Notes under the pieces: model-generated | Databases searched by the model: none | Seen by the model: only the letters and a program-made list of their open reading frames with translations | What the model was told of the DNA's origin: nothing | From: a virus | Reading direction: 5' to 3' (one strand) | DNA: 42,497 bases | IMG/VR virus record: IMGVR_UViG_3300045996_000560 | Location: 1 to 42,497 of that record | Shown: piece after piece, positions 13,844-20,873 of the stretch | Layout of the letters: every line of letters begins with the position of its first letter | Position numbering within the stretch: position 1 is the first letter of the stretch | Position numbers and translations under genes: made by a program

Positions 13844-14542
13844 ATGACTGACACACCCGGAAAACGACTAATTAACCTTCGTAAATCAAAAGGCTTTAAA
13901 AAGCCGGAGGACGTCTGCGCGCGCACAGGTTGGAACGTGCATACATATAAGGCTCACGAAACAGGAGCCCGCAATCCAAAACCTGATGTTGCCGAGCAGT
14001 ACGCCAAGTTTTACGGGACAACGCCGGAATATATTATATTCGGCTCAACTGCCTCGTCTGACCATCAAGATGACGACTCAAAACGATCGTTCAACAATAA
14101 AAATACCAACCCTGCCTTGATTAATGTCAAGGACTCGCACGTCCCTGTCGTCTTATCCACTATGAAAATCCCCGTCTATGGCCCCGCAGGTGCAGGATCA
14201 GATGATCGTATTTATCATGCGGAGGATTATATTATAGGATGGGATATTATGCCGGATGCGTTGATTGGTGTTAAAGGTGCTTTTAAAGTTCTAATTCGCG
14301 GCTCCAGCATGGAGGAGCGCTACTTCGACGGCGAGAAAGCCGAAGTACACCCGTATAAACCCTGCATACCCGGCAAGGATTGCGTGATTGTCAGCGAACC
14401 TGATGGGGATATGCTTATCAAGCGATATCTTGGCGAGAATGCGACTGAGTATAAGGTCGCCCAGTTGAACCCACCAAAAACCTTTGCAATCAAGAAATCT
14501 AAAACTCGTGCAATTTATTACGTTATCGGGAGATCTGAATGA
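13844..14542 (+). CDS. CI-like repressor with LexA/S24 peptidase domain
   Basis: This 232-residue protein should keep the lytic promoters off in the lysogen. The N-terminal helix-turn-helix spans about residues 5-62. A linker follows, with AG dipeptides at 115-118 (GPAGAGSD) as candidate self-cleavage sites. The S24 domain has the catalytic serine S155 in IRGSSMEERY and lysine K193 in MLIKRYL, so induction by RecA-driven self-cleavage (SOS) is expected. The ATG at 13844 has a weak TAGG before it. The lipoprotein gene overlaps its end by four bases. Confidence 0.9.
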   Translation: MTDTPGKRLINLRKSKGFKKPEDVCARTGWNVHTYKAHETGARNPKPDVAEQYAKFYGTTPEYIIFGSTASSDHQDDDSKRSFNNKNTNPALINVKDSHVPVVLSTMKIPVYGPAGAGSDDRIYHAEDYIIGWDIMPDALIGVKGAFKVLIRGSSMEERYFDGEKAEVHPYKPCIPGKDCVIVSEPDGDMLIKRYLGENATEYKVAQLNPPKTFAIKKSKTRAIYYVIGRSE

Positions 14543-15027
14543 AATTTATTATCCCAATTTTCGCGTTGCTAAGCCTCTCCGCCTGCGCTGCCGGCAATTC
14601 CGCTAATATCTCACCACAGAAGGTAGCGACTTTTACGCATCATGAATTATGCGTGATGGGCGATTTTCACCCTTTAGATAAAGTGATCAAAGCCGAGAAG
14701 TTGCGCAGGAAAGCCGCCTGCTACCCCATCGAGGCAGAATGTAAAACGCATAAGCACCCAAGCGGGTGTGTAAAACTTCGCAATATTGCTTTGGCCGATG
14801 GCCTCCAAAAGATGGCTGAGCAGAAAGCCCGGCGCCAGAACGCCGCGCGCATATCCTCGCAGCAGAACTGGGGCGTCCAGCCCGGTCAGACAGTTTATGC
14901 GCCGTCCCAATGCGCCGGAACCATCGTTGCCGGCGTCTGCCATGGCGGCATCATCCCCAACCCTGCCCTCCAAAAAACCTGTCACGGCGAGATGTTGAAC
15001 GGCACTTGCACGGGGCCGATGTTTTAA
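14539..15027 (+). CDS. Lipoprotein co-transcribed with cI
   Basis: This 162-residue protein has a lipoprotein signal: MKFIIPIFALLSLSAC, with lipobox LSAC and Cys16 as the lipidated residue. The mature part has at least seven further cysteines, suggesting disulfides in the periplasm, and a Gly/Pro-rich C-terminal half. Its ATG overlaps the cI stop (ATGA), so it should be made in the lysogen, like lysogenic-conversion or superinfection-exclusion genes. No family is recognised. Its stop overlaps that of the opposing membrane-protein gene. Confidence 0.82.
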   Translation: MKFIIPIFALLSLSACAAGNSANISPQKVATFTHHELCVMGDFHPLDKVIKAEKLRRKAACYPIEAECKTHKHPSGCVKLRNIALADGLQKMAEQKARRQNAARISSQQNWGVQPGQTVYAPSQCAGTIVAGVCHGGIIPNPALQKTCHGEMLNGTCTGPMF

Positions 15028-15632
15028 TTGAAAACGATCCTGAATTGCGCGCCGTCGTGCAGATTACTGATCTCGATAATCGCATAACGCTCGTCCATGG
15101 CTGTCGTGTTCTTGATGGGGCTTTCTCCGGCTACAGGCTCAATGCGGCATAAGAAAGACGATGGGTGTATCGGCTTTTCAAACATGACAATGATCCGGGC
15201 GTCAGCTGGATGCCTGGTGATTACAGGCTCATTGCGAGCAGCAAGCGCCCGCTTCTCCTGCCTATTACTTCCATGTACCGTATGCGGAATAGAGACATTG
15301 CTATTCGGCTCTTTGTAGATATTCTTTTTCGAGATGAGGTTCAGACGCCCGTCATGTACCCTGTATTCGATTAAGGTCTGTTCACGGGTCGTATAAATGC
15401 CCGCGAATCGTGACCATATATTTAGGCACATATTGAGTATCCACATCGCAATCGCCATGGATAGCAGCGCGACGACGCCATATGACAGCGGCGCATAGGC
15501 CTGCATCGCCACGCTAAAGAAGCTGAGGCCTGTCATGGTGATTGCCACAAACGCGCCGACAGTCGCAATTCCGCTAGGACTGAAAAGCCATTTGAAAAAT
15601 AGATCTCTGAAGAATTTTGCGAGCCATGCCAT
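15024..15632 (-). CDS. Membrane protein in the immunity region, 202 aa
   Basis: The start taken is ATG 15632 (MAWLAKFFRDLFFKW...); a TTG at 15641 would add three residues. No strong ribosome binding site precedes either. Two membrane segments (about 19-43 and 48-72) are followed by a 130-residue soluble domain with a basic, Ser/Asn-rich part and probable beta strands. It is the only minus-strand gene between cI and the right operon, with its own promoter candidate at 15715-15742, so it may be expressed in the lysogen. Function is unknown. Confidence 0.75.
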   Translation of the reverse strand: MAWLAKFFRDLFFKWLFSPSGIATVGAFVAITMTGLSFFSVAMQAYAPLSYGVVALLSMAIAMWILNMCLNIWSRFAGIYTTREQTLIEYRVHDGRLNLISKKNIYKEPNSNVSIPHTVHGSNRQEKRALAARNEPVITRHPADARIIVMFEKPIHPSSFLCRIEPVAGESPIKNTTAMDERYAIIEISNLHDGAQFRIVFN

Positions 15633-15714
15633 AGAACGCAAGGTGCAACGATTCCGGTCATTGAGTCAAACCCCATTATTACGGTTAATAATCAGCTGTT
15701 TATGTCACGCCCCG

Positions 15715-15742
15715 ATTCTATCACCGTTGATATTTAAGGCAA
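15715..15742 (-). promoter_or_regulatory. Candidate promoter for the membrane-protein gene
   Basis: On the minus strand TTGCCT (15742-15737), 16 bases, TAGAAT (15720-15715). The start would lie near 15708, some 75 bases before the gene. It is divergent from the rightward early promoter and ends ten bases before the operator cluster, so the same repressor might also affect it. Confidence 0.5.
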
Positions 15743-15751
15743 AATAAAATC

Positions 15752-15799
15752 GTACGTTTTGTACATTTTGTACTTGACGTTTTGGTGTACGTTTTGTAC
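15752..15799. promoter_or_regulatory. Right operator cluster, three sites
   Basis: There are three GTAC-N5-GTAC sites: GTACGTTTTGTAC at 15752-15764, GTACATTTTGTAC at 15761-15773 (sharing one GTAC with the first), and GTACGTTTTGTAC at 15787-15799. Two are identical to the operator by cro. The third covers the spacer and -10 box of the rightward promoter; the first two lie upstream of its -35 box. Confidence 0.88.
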
Positions 15800-15802
15800 T
15801 TT
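15774..15802 (+). promoter_or_regulatory. Rightward early promoter
   Basis: TTGACG (15774-15779), 17 bases, TACTTT (15797-15802), with a start near 15809 and a 26-base leader to the first gene. Operator three starts at spacer position eight, exactly as in the leftward promoter, so both should respond to the same repressor in the same way. Confidence 0.8.
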
Positions 15803-15834
15803 TACCTCAGAGACAACAACTGAGGGCCACATAA

Positions 15835-16065
15835 ATGAAATACCAACTCGCCGCACTCCTGCTGCTCAGCGCACCGGCATTTGCCGACCAGCTGCCGAGC
15901 GAACAGGATTTCACCAAAGCAACCGAACAGGCTGTCCAGTCCGTCATGAAAAATGAAGGCTGGTGCGCCCGCGCCGTACCCGCACCGAAGTCCGGTCAGG
16001 TCGTCGTGTATTACGTCCGCGACCGTCATGGCCGTTGCGTGGCAACCTTCACGAAGGGGAAATGA
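15835..16065 (+). CDS. Small secreted protein, 76 aa
   Basis: This is the first gene of the right operon. A Sec signal peptide (MKYQLAALLLLSAPAFA) is predicted to be cut before DQLPS, leaving about 59 residues with two cysteines (GWCARAV, GRCVATF) that could form a disulfide in the periplasm. GAGGG lies eight bases before the ATG. Function is unknown; early export to the periplasm suggests a role at the cell envelope. Confidence 0.75.
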   Translation: MKYQLAALLLLSAPAFADQLPSEQDFTKATEQAVQSVMKNEGWCARAVPAPKSGQVVVYYVRDRHGRCVATFTKGK

Positions 16066-16066
16066 C

Positions 16067-16357
16067 ATGCATAACGTTCTCAACTTCCCCCGCCTGAACT
16101 CCTGCGCGCGCACGAAGCAGATCATCACCCGCGCACAGGAACTCGGCATCCTTGACCTGATCAACCGCGCCGGCCTGTGCATCGGTGACACCGTCCGTCA
16201 CAACACATATGGCTGGTCTGGCAAGATCATCGCGTTTGACCTCAAGAACATCTACGGCAAGCACATTGTCGTTGAAGTTCCCATGGGCGAACAGGTTCCC
16301 GTGGCGATCACCGTCGGCGCGACCATGCTGCGTCTGGTGAAGGAAGGTGTGGCATGA
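16067..16357 (+). CDS. Small protein of unknown function, 96 aa
   Basis: The ATG at 16067 follows AGGGG and lies just after the preceding stop. The 96 residues begin MHNVLNFPRLNSCARTKQII. The second half (GDTVRHNTYGWSGKIIAFDL, then VVEVPMGEQVPVAITV) looks like a small SH3-type beta barrel, as in KOW or SH3-like domains. No specific family is claimed. Confidence 0.7.
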   Translation: MHNVLNFPRLNSCARTKQIITRAQELGILDLINRAGLCIGDTVRHNTYGWSGKIIAFDLKNIYGKHIVVEVPMGEQVPVAITVGATMLRLVKEGVA

Positions 16358-16629
16358 CCGCACAACACACGCCAGAAAAAACACTCATGCAAGGCGCAAA
16401 TGAAACTCTGGATTTGATTACGTCACCATCCACAGTCTACGGGTCTGATTTTGTCGAGATTAGCGGCCATATCGACAGCAGAGTGTTTGGAGACATTAAA
16501 CGCGCCGTGAATAGCCATGAGCCGATGAAGGCCGCTTTGAAACTGGTGCAGGAAGCGCAGCGCGTGGGCGATTACGCCGCAGCCTTTGCCGCAGTAGATG
16601 CCGCCCTCAAACTCGCGGAGGCCGAATAA
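16354..16629 (+). CDS. Small helical protein, 91 aa
   Basis: The ATG overlaps the preceding stop (ATGA), and its own stop shares a base with the next ATG (TAATG). The 91 residues end in a long Ala-rich helix (ALKLVQEAQRVGDYAAAFAA...). Function is unknown. Confidence 0.7.
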   Translation: MTAQHTPEKTLMQGANETLDLITSPSTVYGSDFVEISGHIDSRVFGDIKRAVNSHEPMKAALKLVQEAQRVGDYAAAFAAVDAALKLAEAE

Positions 16630-16775
16630 TGACCGACCTCATCTCCACCGACTTCTCCGCCTACCTGTTCGACACCGCAAAGGCTCAGGCCATGGCGCAG
16701 TTTTCACAGACACCCACGGGCGCGGCTATGCCGACCCTCACCCCCAAAAACGACAACTCAAGGAGCCAGAAATGA
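16629..16775 (+). CDS. Small protein upstream of recT, 48 aa
   Basis: This 48-codon ORF (MTDLISTDFSAYLFDTAKAQ...) is linked by overlaps at both ends: TAATG with the 91-residue gene and ATGA with recT. The recT ribosome binding site (AGGAG) lies inside its last codons. No motif is seen; it may mainly couple translation of recT. Confidence 0.6.
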   Translation: MTDLISTDFSAYLFDTAKAQAMAQFSQTPTGAAMPTLTPKNDNSRSQK

Positions 16776-17623
16776 CCAATAACCTCCCCGCACTCACCCC
16801 AGTAGGCGACCTCACCAAAATGGCCGAGGCTATCGCCAAATCCAAACTGTTCGGCATGAAAAGCACCGAGGAAGCCCTCGCGCTGATGCTCATTGCACAG
16901 GCCGAGGGGCTGCATCCCGCAATCGCTGCACGTGACTACCACGTGATCAGCGGTCGCCCTTCACTCAAGGCCGACGCGATGATGGCGCGGTTTCAGGCGG
17001 CGGGCGGCTCTGTAAGCTGGTCTGTCCTCACCGACACCAACGCTGCAGCGACGTTCTCCCATCCCCAAGGCGGGACTGTTGAAATCACGTGGGACTTGGC
17101 GCGGGCTGCGCAGGCACAGGTGCTCGGCAATGCGATGTGGAAGAAATACCCCCGCCAGATGCTCCGCGCTCGTGTGTTGAGCGAAGGCATCCGCACGGTG
17201 TTTCCGGGTGTCGCGGTGGGCATCTACACTCCCGAGGAAACCGATGACTTCATCACGGCAGATAAGCCGACTGGCAAGCCCGCTGCGGAGAATGTCAAAG
17301 CAGCGAGGCCCGCCAGCCAGCAGAAGCCGAATGCGGTCGATGCTCAGGCTGTGGAAGTCGTTCCCGCTACCGAAGCGGAGATCAACATGGTTCTGGACGC
17401 GCTCAAGGAAGCAAAGTCCATGGAGGAACTGTCGGAAATCAAAGAAACGAAAATGCGCCCCATCGCTGACCGCGCACCGCCCGAGGAATGGCAGAAGATT
17501 GTGAAGGAGTCGCACAACTCCGTCGCCCGCATCACTCTCGCGCCGCATAAGAAGGCGCAGGACGAGGCAAAGGTCAACGGTACGCACATCAAGCCCGATG
17601 TTGTGGACGCGGTGACGGCATGA
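16772..17623 (+). CDS. recT: RecT-like single-strand annealing protein
   Basis: This 283-residue protein should anneal complementary single strands for phage recombination. Residues about 20-165 match the RecT-type core: EALALMLIAQAEGLHPAIAA, then HVISGRPSLKADAMMARFQ, and the KYPRQMLRARVLSEGIRTVF end. A Pro/Ala/Lys linker and a charged C-terminal helix follow (about 205-283), which may bind SSB. No RecE or lambda Exo-type exonuclease is seen beside it. SSB and NinB genes lie downstream in the same operon, which supports the assignment. Confidence 0.75.
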   Translation: MTNNLPALTPVGDLTKMAEAIAKSKLFGMKSTEEALALMLIAQAEGLHPAIAARDYHVISGRPSLKADAMMARFQAAGGSVSWSVLTDTNAAATFSHPQGGTVEITWDLARAAQAQVLGNAMWKKYPRQMLRARVLSEGIRTVFPGVAVGIYTPEETDDFITADKPTGKPAAENVKAARPASQQKPNAVDAQAVEVVPATEAEINMVLDALKEAKSMEELSEIKETKMRPIADRAPPEEWQKIVKESHNSVARITLAPHKKAQDEAKVNGTHIKPDVVDAVTA

Positions 17624-17874
17624 CGTGGGACGACCCCTACCGCACCGGATGGACGCAAGCCCCGCCTGTGATGGTAGCGGGTCAGTCCGAACGTGACTTC
17701 GAGATCGTTCTCCACACCTTTTTCCGTGAGCAGAACGAGATACGCCGCCAGAGAGCGACAACCGAATACTTCGCCGGAACGCCATTAGAGCGCATCAAGG
17801 ACGACGAACGCGGCACGAAACTCGACAAGCGCGGCAGAGCAGAACTTACAACCGAATACAACACAGGAGCGTAA
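17620..17874 (+). CDS. Small charged protein, 84 aa
   Basis: This 84-residue protein lies between recT and ssb and overlaps recT by four bases. It has an FEIVLHTFFREQNEIRRQRA helix in the middle and a charged C-terminal half (LERIKDDERGTKLDKRGRAE). A partner of the recombination proteins is plausible from position. No family is recognised. Confidence 0.7.
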   Translation: MTWDDPYRTGWTQAPPVMVAGQSERDFEIVLHTFFREQNEIRRQRATTEYFAGTPLERIKDDERGTKLDKRGRAELTTEYNTGA

Positions 17875-17876
17875 AT

Positions 17877-18317
17877 ATGGCCGGTTCAGTAAATCGTGTA
17901 ATCCTCGTAGGCAATTTGGGCAAAGATCCCGAAATCCGCAGCTTCGCCAATGGTGGCCGCGTGGCATCGTTCAGCATCGCAACTTCTGAAAGCTGGAAAA
18001 AAGACGGCGAGAAGAAGGAGCGCACGGAATGGCATAGGATCAGCGTCCTCAACGATAAGCTGGTCGATATCGTGGCGAAATACATCAAGAAGGGCGCGAA
18101 AGTTTACATCGAGGGTCAACTGGAAACCCGCAAATGGACCGATAAGGACGGCGCGGAGAAATACACCACCGAAGTCGTGCTGCGCCCCTTCAAAGGCGAA
18201 ATCACGATGCTGGACAGCAAAGGCGGCAAGGTCGAACACGACGAAGCGCCGGAAGCGGAAAGCACGGAGTGGGTCAACAAGCCTGACGACAAGATGGATC
18301 AAGAAATTCCCTTCTAG
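17877..18317 (+). CDS. ssb: Single-stranded DNA-binding protein
   Basis: This 146-residue SSB coats single-stranded DNA in replication and recombination. The OB fold covers residues about 1-110: the SVNRVILVGNLGKDPEIRSF start, FSIATSESWKKDGEKKERTE, and KGAKVYIEGQLETRKW are family hallmarks. The acidic tail ends DQEIPF, the usual site for partner proteins. Length is normal, though the linker is short. ACAGGAG precedes the ATG. Confidence 0.95.
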   Translation: MAGSVNRVILVGNLGKDPEIRSFANGGRVASFSIATSESWKKDGEKKERTEWHRISVLNDKLVDIVAKYIKKGAKVYIEGQLETRKWTDKDGAEKYTTEVVLRPFKGEITMLDSKGGKVEHDEAPEAESTEWVNKPDDKMDQEIPF

Positions 18318-18543
18318 GGATCGAGAAGGCCGGCGGCATGACACGGTAACAGCCTTATCTGGTGCGTCTGCGTGTTGGGGCTTTATTGGTTTTCCCGTCT
18401 AAACCAAGCTTTGTGGGGACTAAGGCATGATAGCCACATCGTAACACCTTGCCGGCTAGGGAGAACGACAACGCCCCGACCTACGAGCAAAAAAGAAAGT
18501 CGTGACAGCCGGAGAGACGGCAACAAATTTAAAGGTTTTTAAA
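18318..18543 (+). other. 226-bp gap between ssb and the HNH gene
   Basis: No convincing gene is visible. A 22-codon frame near 18360 has only a poor start. A GTG at 18502 is in frame with the HNH gene and would add 14 residues, but the ATG at 18544 has the better ribosome binding site. GCCGGC occurs at both ends of the gap's first 140 bases. It is the longest gap inside the right operon and could hold a promoter or small RNA; I cannot show either. Confidence 0.4.
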
Positions 18544-18915
18544 ATGTCCCCGCAACCAAAACTTCCCCGCATTGAAGACCCACAGCATCTTGCATTTATC
18601 CGCACGTTGCCCTGTGTGAAATGCAATGCAAAGCCTTGTGAAGCAGCCCATATCAGGCGCGGCACGGATGGCGGCACCGGACGTAAACCGAGTGACAAAT
18701 GGGCGGTTCCTCTTTGCCATGCTTGCCACGCTCTACAGCATCAGAAAGGCGAGAAATTTTTCTGGGGAGATATAGAGTCGGCGCGCCAACTCGCCCACAA
18801 CCTCCACCTGCTGAGCGGCTTTGCACGTGACGGAAAGAAATACCACGACACAATGACCGCAGCCGGCGCAATTGCTGCAGCGCGTCCGAAGTTTGCGTTT
18901 TACGGGAGGGCATAA
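18544..18915 (+). CDS. HNH-type nuclease-like protein (DUF968/Ref-like)
   Basis: The 123 residues carry paired zinc cysteines C24 and C27 (LPCVKCNAKP), then EAAHIRRG (H36), a GTGRKPSDKW stretch, and PLCHACHALQH with C58, C61, H62 and H66. This is the DUF968/Ref-type HNH arrangement, as in RecA-dependent nuclease Ref of phage P1. In a recT-ssb-ninB setting it probably works in recombination. The ATG at 18544 is eight bases after AAAGG. Confidence 0.75.
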   Translation: MSPQPKLPRIEDPQHLAFIRTLPCVKCNAKPCEAAHIRRGTDGGTGRKPSDKWAVPLCHACHALQHQKGEKFFWGDIESARQLAHNLHLLSGFARDGKKYHDTMTAAGAIAAARPKFAFYGRA

Positions 18916-19103
18916 TGGCACGGAAAAACAGATTGTACGGCGGGATGCTGGTTGACGAGAATGAAACCGTCGAGACGCTTCAAGCAAAGATCGACGCCAA
19001 GCAACAGGAAATCTGGGCTTTGGCTTGCTGCCGAGATGCGATGCGGGAAGAGCGTTCGAGGGAATTTCAAGCGCAGATCGATAAGGTGCGGGGGAAAGTA
19101 TAA
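18915..19103 (+). CDS. Small coiled-coil protein, 62 aa
   Basis: The start overlaps the preceding stop (TAATG), and the stop overlaps the ninB start. The 62 residues include a long charged helix (ETVETLQAKIDAKQQEIWAL, then REERSREFQAQIDKVR), probably a coiled coil. It is set between the HNH gene and ninB; function unknown. Confidence 0.7.
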   Translation: MARKNRLYGGMLVDENETVETLQAKIDAKQQEIWALACCRDAMREERSREFQAQIDKVRGKV

Positions 19104-19609
19104 TGCAGTTTTTCATTCTCCGTGACGCTGAGCGCCGTGACCGTTGTTTGTCGTTCCTGCGCGCGCTGAACCTGAGCAGCCTGTGGTCGGTGAAGATCGA
19201 GCCGTACAAGCCGAAGCGCTCTGACGCGCAGAACCGGCTTTACTGGGCGTACATCAACGCCATCGCTGACCAGCTAGATTACGACGCCGAAGCTCTGCAC
19301 TGGCTGCTTAAAAAGAACTTCCTCGGCTTTGAAGTGATCGAAGTGCTTGGCGAGAAGGTGATTATGCCGCGCAGCTCGACCGGTTTGAAGGTGAAGGAAT
19401 TCGCGGATTACCTCCGCAAGATCGAGATATTCGCCGGGGAGAAAGGGCTGATGTTGCCGAACCCGGATGATAGACGCTACGCCCTCAACGAGCCCCAGTC
19501 TGCCCCCGTTGTGCCCTCAACGGTTGTACAACCCCCAAAGAACCCCGCGCTGGCAGACCGCGGGACTTCTTACACAGAGCAAGCAAAGCAGATGGAGAGC
19601 GTGAGATGA
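19103..19609 (+). CDS. ninB: NinB-family recombination protein
   Basis: The 168 residues contain the NinB signature KRSDAQNRLYWAYI near residues 38-51, then a helical DALHWLLKK-type region and an EFADYLRKIEIFAGEKG segment. NinB (lambda Orf) binds single-stranded DNA and SSB and helps RecA or annealing proteins load. The last 40 residues are Pro/Val-rich and poorly conserved. It fits with ssb and recT upstream. Confidence 0.85.
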   Translation: MQFFILRDAERRDRCLSFLRALNLSSLWSVKIEPYKPKRSDAQNRLYWAYINAIADQLDYDAEALHWLLKKNFLGFEVIEVLGEKVIMPRSSTGLKVKEFADYLRKIEIFAGEKGLMLPNPDDRRYALNEPQSAPVVPSTVVQPPKNPALADRGTSYTEQAKQMESVR

Positions 19610-19893
19610 TGCCAGATGAAATTTACTTACGCGGTCGATATATCGGAAAAATGCAAGATGCAAATGGCGTTGATGCTGGATGCACCAGATACACGCGCTT
19701 TGCACCGGAGGTTGTGATCGTTGAAAACGTGCCTGACAATGAAAGCTCTAAACTGGCCTATATCATGGCCGATTGCATGACAAACTTCGACACGACGACA
19801 ATTTCAGGCGGTCTATTTGCGGCACATCAGGCTATGCAAATCATAGCAGAAAAATATCCTAACGGATTACTAATCAAGCAGGTGAAATCATGA
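19606..19893 (+). CDS. Protein of unknown function, 95 aa
   Basis: Two adjacent ATG codons (19606, 19609) start this 95-residue protein, overlapping the ninB stop. It opens MMPDEIYLRGRYIGK; the MPDEIY phrase recurs near the start of the protein at 22750. It has alternating strands and helices and no enzyme motif. Confidence 0.72.
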   Translation: MMPDEIYLRGRYIGKMQDANGVDAGCTRYTRFAPEVVIVENVPDNESSKLAYIMADCMTNFDTTTISGGLFAAHQAMQIIAEKYPNGLLIKQVKS

Positions 19894-20105
19894 AAGACGC
19901 AGCAACCGGCTTCAGCTTCCTCGCAATGTGCGGACTGGTGAGCATTGGTCTGTTCGCTATCTACATCGTCTATCCGTATGGATATGCCGTGTACGAGTAC
20001 GCTCTAGACGTTCAGGCCAAGGCAGACGCACACGACGAGTGGAAAGCCCAGGAGCCTGTGTTTGAGGAAATGGCGGGGATGATGCTGCCGGTGGGGAGGA
20101 AATGA
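19890..20105 (+). CDS. Single-span membrane protein, 71 aa
   Basis: The 71 residues have one membrane segment (about 8-30, FSFLAMCGLVSIGLFAIYIV) and a charged cytoplasmic or periplasmic tail. Starts and stops overlap the neighbours by four bases. Function is unknown. Confidence 0.72.
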   Translation: MKDAATGFSFLAMCGLVSIGLFAIYIVYPYGYAVYEYALDVQAKADAHDEWKAQEPVFEEMAGMMLPVGRK

Positions 20106-20224
20106 TGGGTAAACGCTTCGATAAATGCCCTAACTGCCGAGCGAAGGATTTTGACACATGCAAATGCAGTTATTGGGAAGCCTTTCACGCGCAGCAAAAG
20201 AACAACCAGAAGAAAAAGAAATAA
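20102..20224 (+). CDS. Zinc-ribbon-like small protein, 40 aa
   Basis: The ATG overlaps the upstream stop (ATGA). The 40 residues hold CPNC and CKC (MMGKRFDKCPNCRAKDFDTC...), a four-cysteine zinc-knuckle pattern, and a Lys-rich tail (NNQKKKKK). Likely a nucleic-acid-binding peptide. Confidence 0.65.
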   Translation: MMGKRFDKCPNCRAKDFDTCKCSYWEAFHAQQKNNQKKKK

Positions 20225-20248
20225 CCAACCCCGCGCAAGGAGAATGAA

Positions 20249-20560
20249 ATGACCCCGCAACCCCACGATTTCAAATCAGTCGCTGAAGAAGTTGAAAAGG
20301 TTATCGATAAAACCGGCTGGCCGTACAAGGGTGCCATTTGCGGTGATAGTGGAATGATCTTCAACCCGCAAGAGACGGAAACCATCCGCTTTGCTTTGCG
20401 TCTAGCCGAGCGCGTGTGCGGAGAAACGACATACGAAATGCGCCAAGCTGGCTCTCAAAAGGTGGGCAGCGATTTTGAAGTACGCGGAACATTTGGCATT
20501 GCAGAGGACGTTTTCAAAGCCATGATCTCAGAGGCATTAAAGGAGATTGAAAATGGTTGA
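20249..20560 (+). CDS. Protein of unknown function, 103 aa
   Basis: AAGGAG precedes the ATG at 20249. The 103 residues begin MTPQPHDFKSVAEEVEKVID and contain an RFALRLAERVCGETTYEMRQ helix. The next gene starts inside its last codons. No family is recognised. Confidence 0.7.
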   Translation: MTPQPHDFKSVAEEVEKVIDKTGWPYKGAICGDSGMIFNPQETETIRFALRLAERVCGETTYEMRQAGSQKVGSDFEVRGTFGIAEDVFKAMISEALKEIENG

Positions 20561-20873
20561 TACCCCGCAAAAAGCAGCGATTGAGGATGCCCTAAAAGCT
20601 GTCGATAAATGGTCTGCAGACTGGAACAGCCACAACACCAGAACGCTAGGCGATGACGTTATGCTCGACCATGAGGACACCATCCGCCAAGCCCTCACCA
20701 CCCTCCGCGACAATCAGGGCTGCGCGGTTGTGACGGTGGAGGAATTACGCAAGCTATTTGAAACAGAATTTAACAGCATGGATGGCGCTCACCCGCTCGG
20801 ATTGGTCGAATTATTACAAGGACTGTTCCGAAACGGCCTCCGCATAATCGCGCCAGAGAAGAAGGAAACGTGA
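20553..20873 (+). CDS. Protein of unknown function, 106 aa
   Basis: The ATG at 20553, seven bases after AAGGAG, gives 106 residues; a TTG two codons earlier is less likely. It is acidic and helical (EDALKAVDKWSADWNSHN, EELRKLFETEFNSMDG). Function is unknown. Confidence 0.68.
   Translation: MVDTPQKAAIEDALKAVDKWSADWNSHNTRTLGDDVMLDHEDTIRQALTTLRDNQGCAVVTVEELRKLFETEFNSMDGAHPLGLVELLQGLFRNGLRIIAPEKKET

Noticed and set aside
15805-15825. Hairpin CCTCAG/CTGAGG hiding the ribosome binding site of the first right-operon gene
   Set aside because: The predicted transcription start near 15809 removes most of the upstream arm, so it could not form in the mRNA from that promoter.
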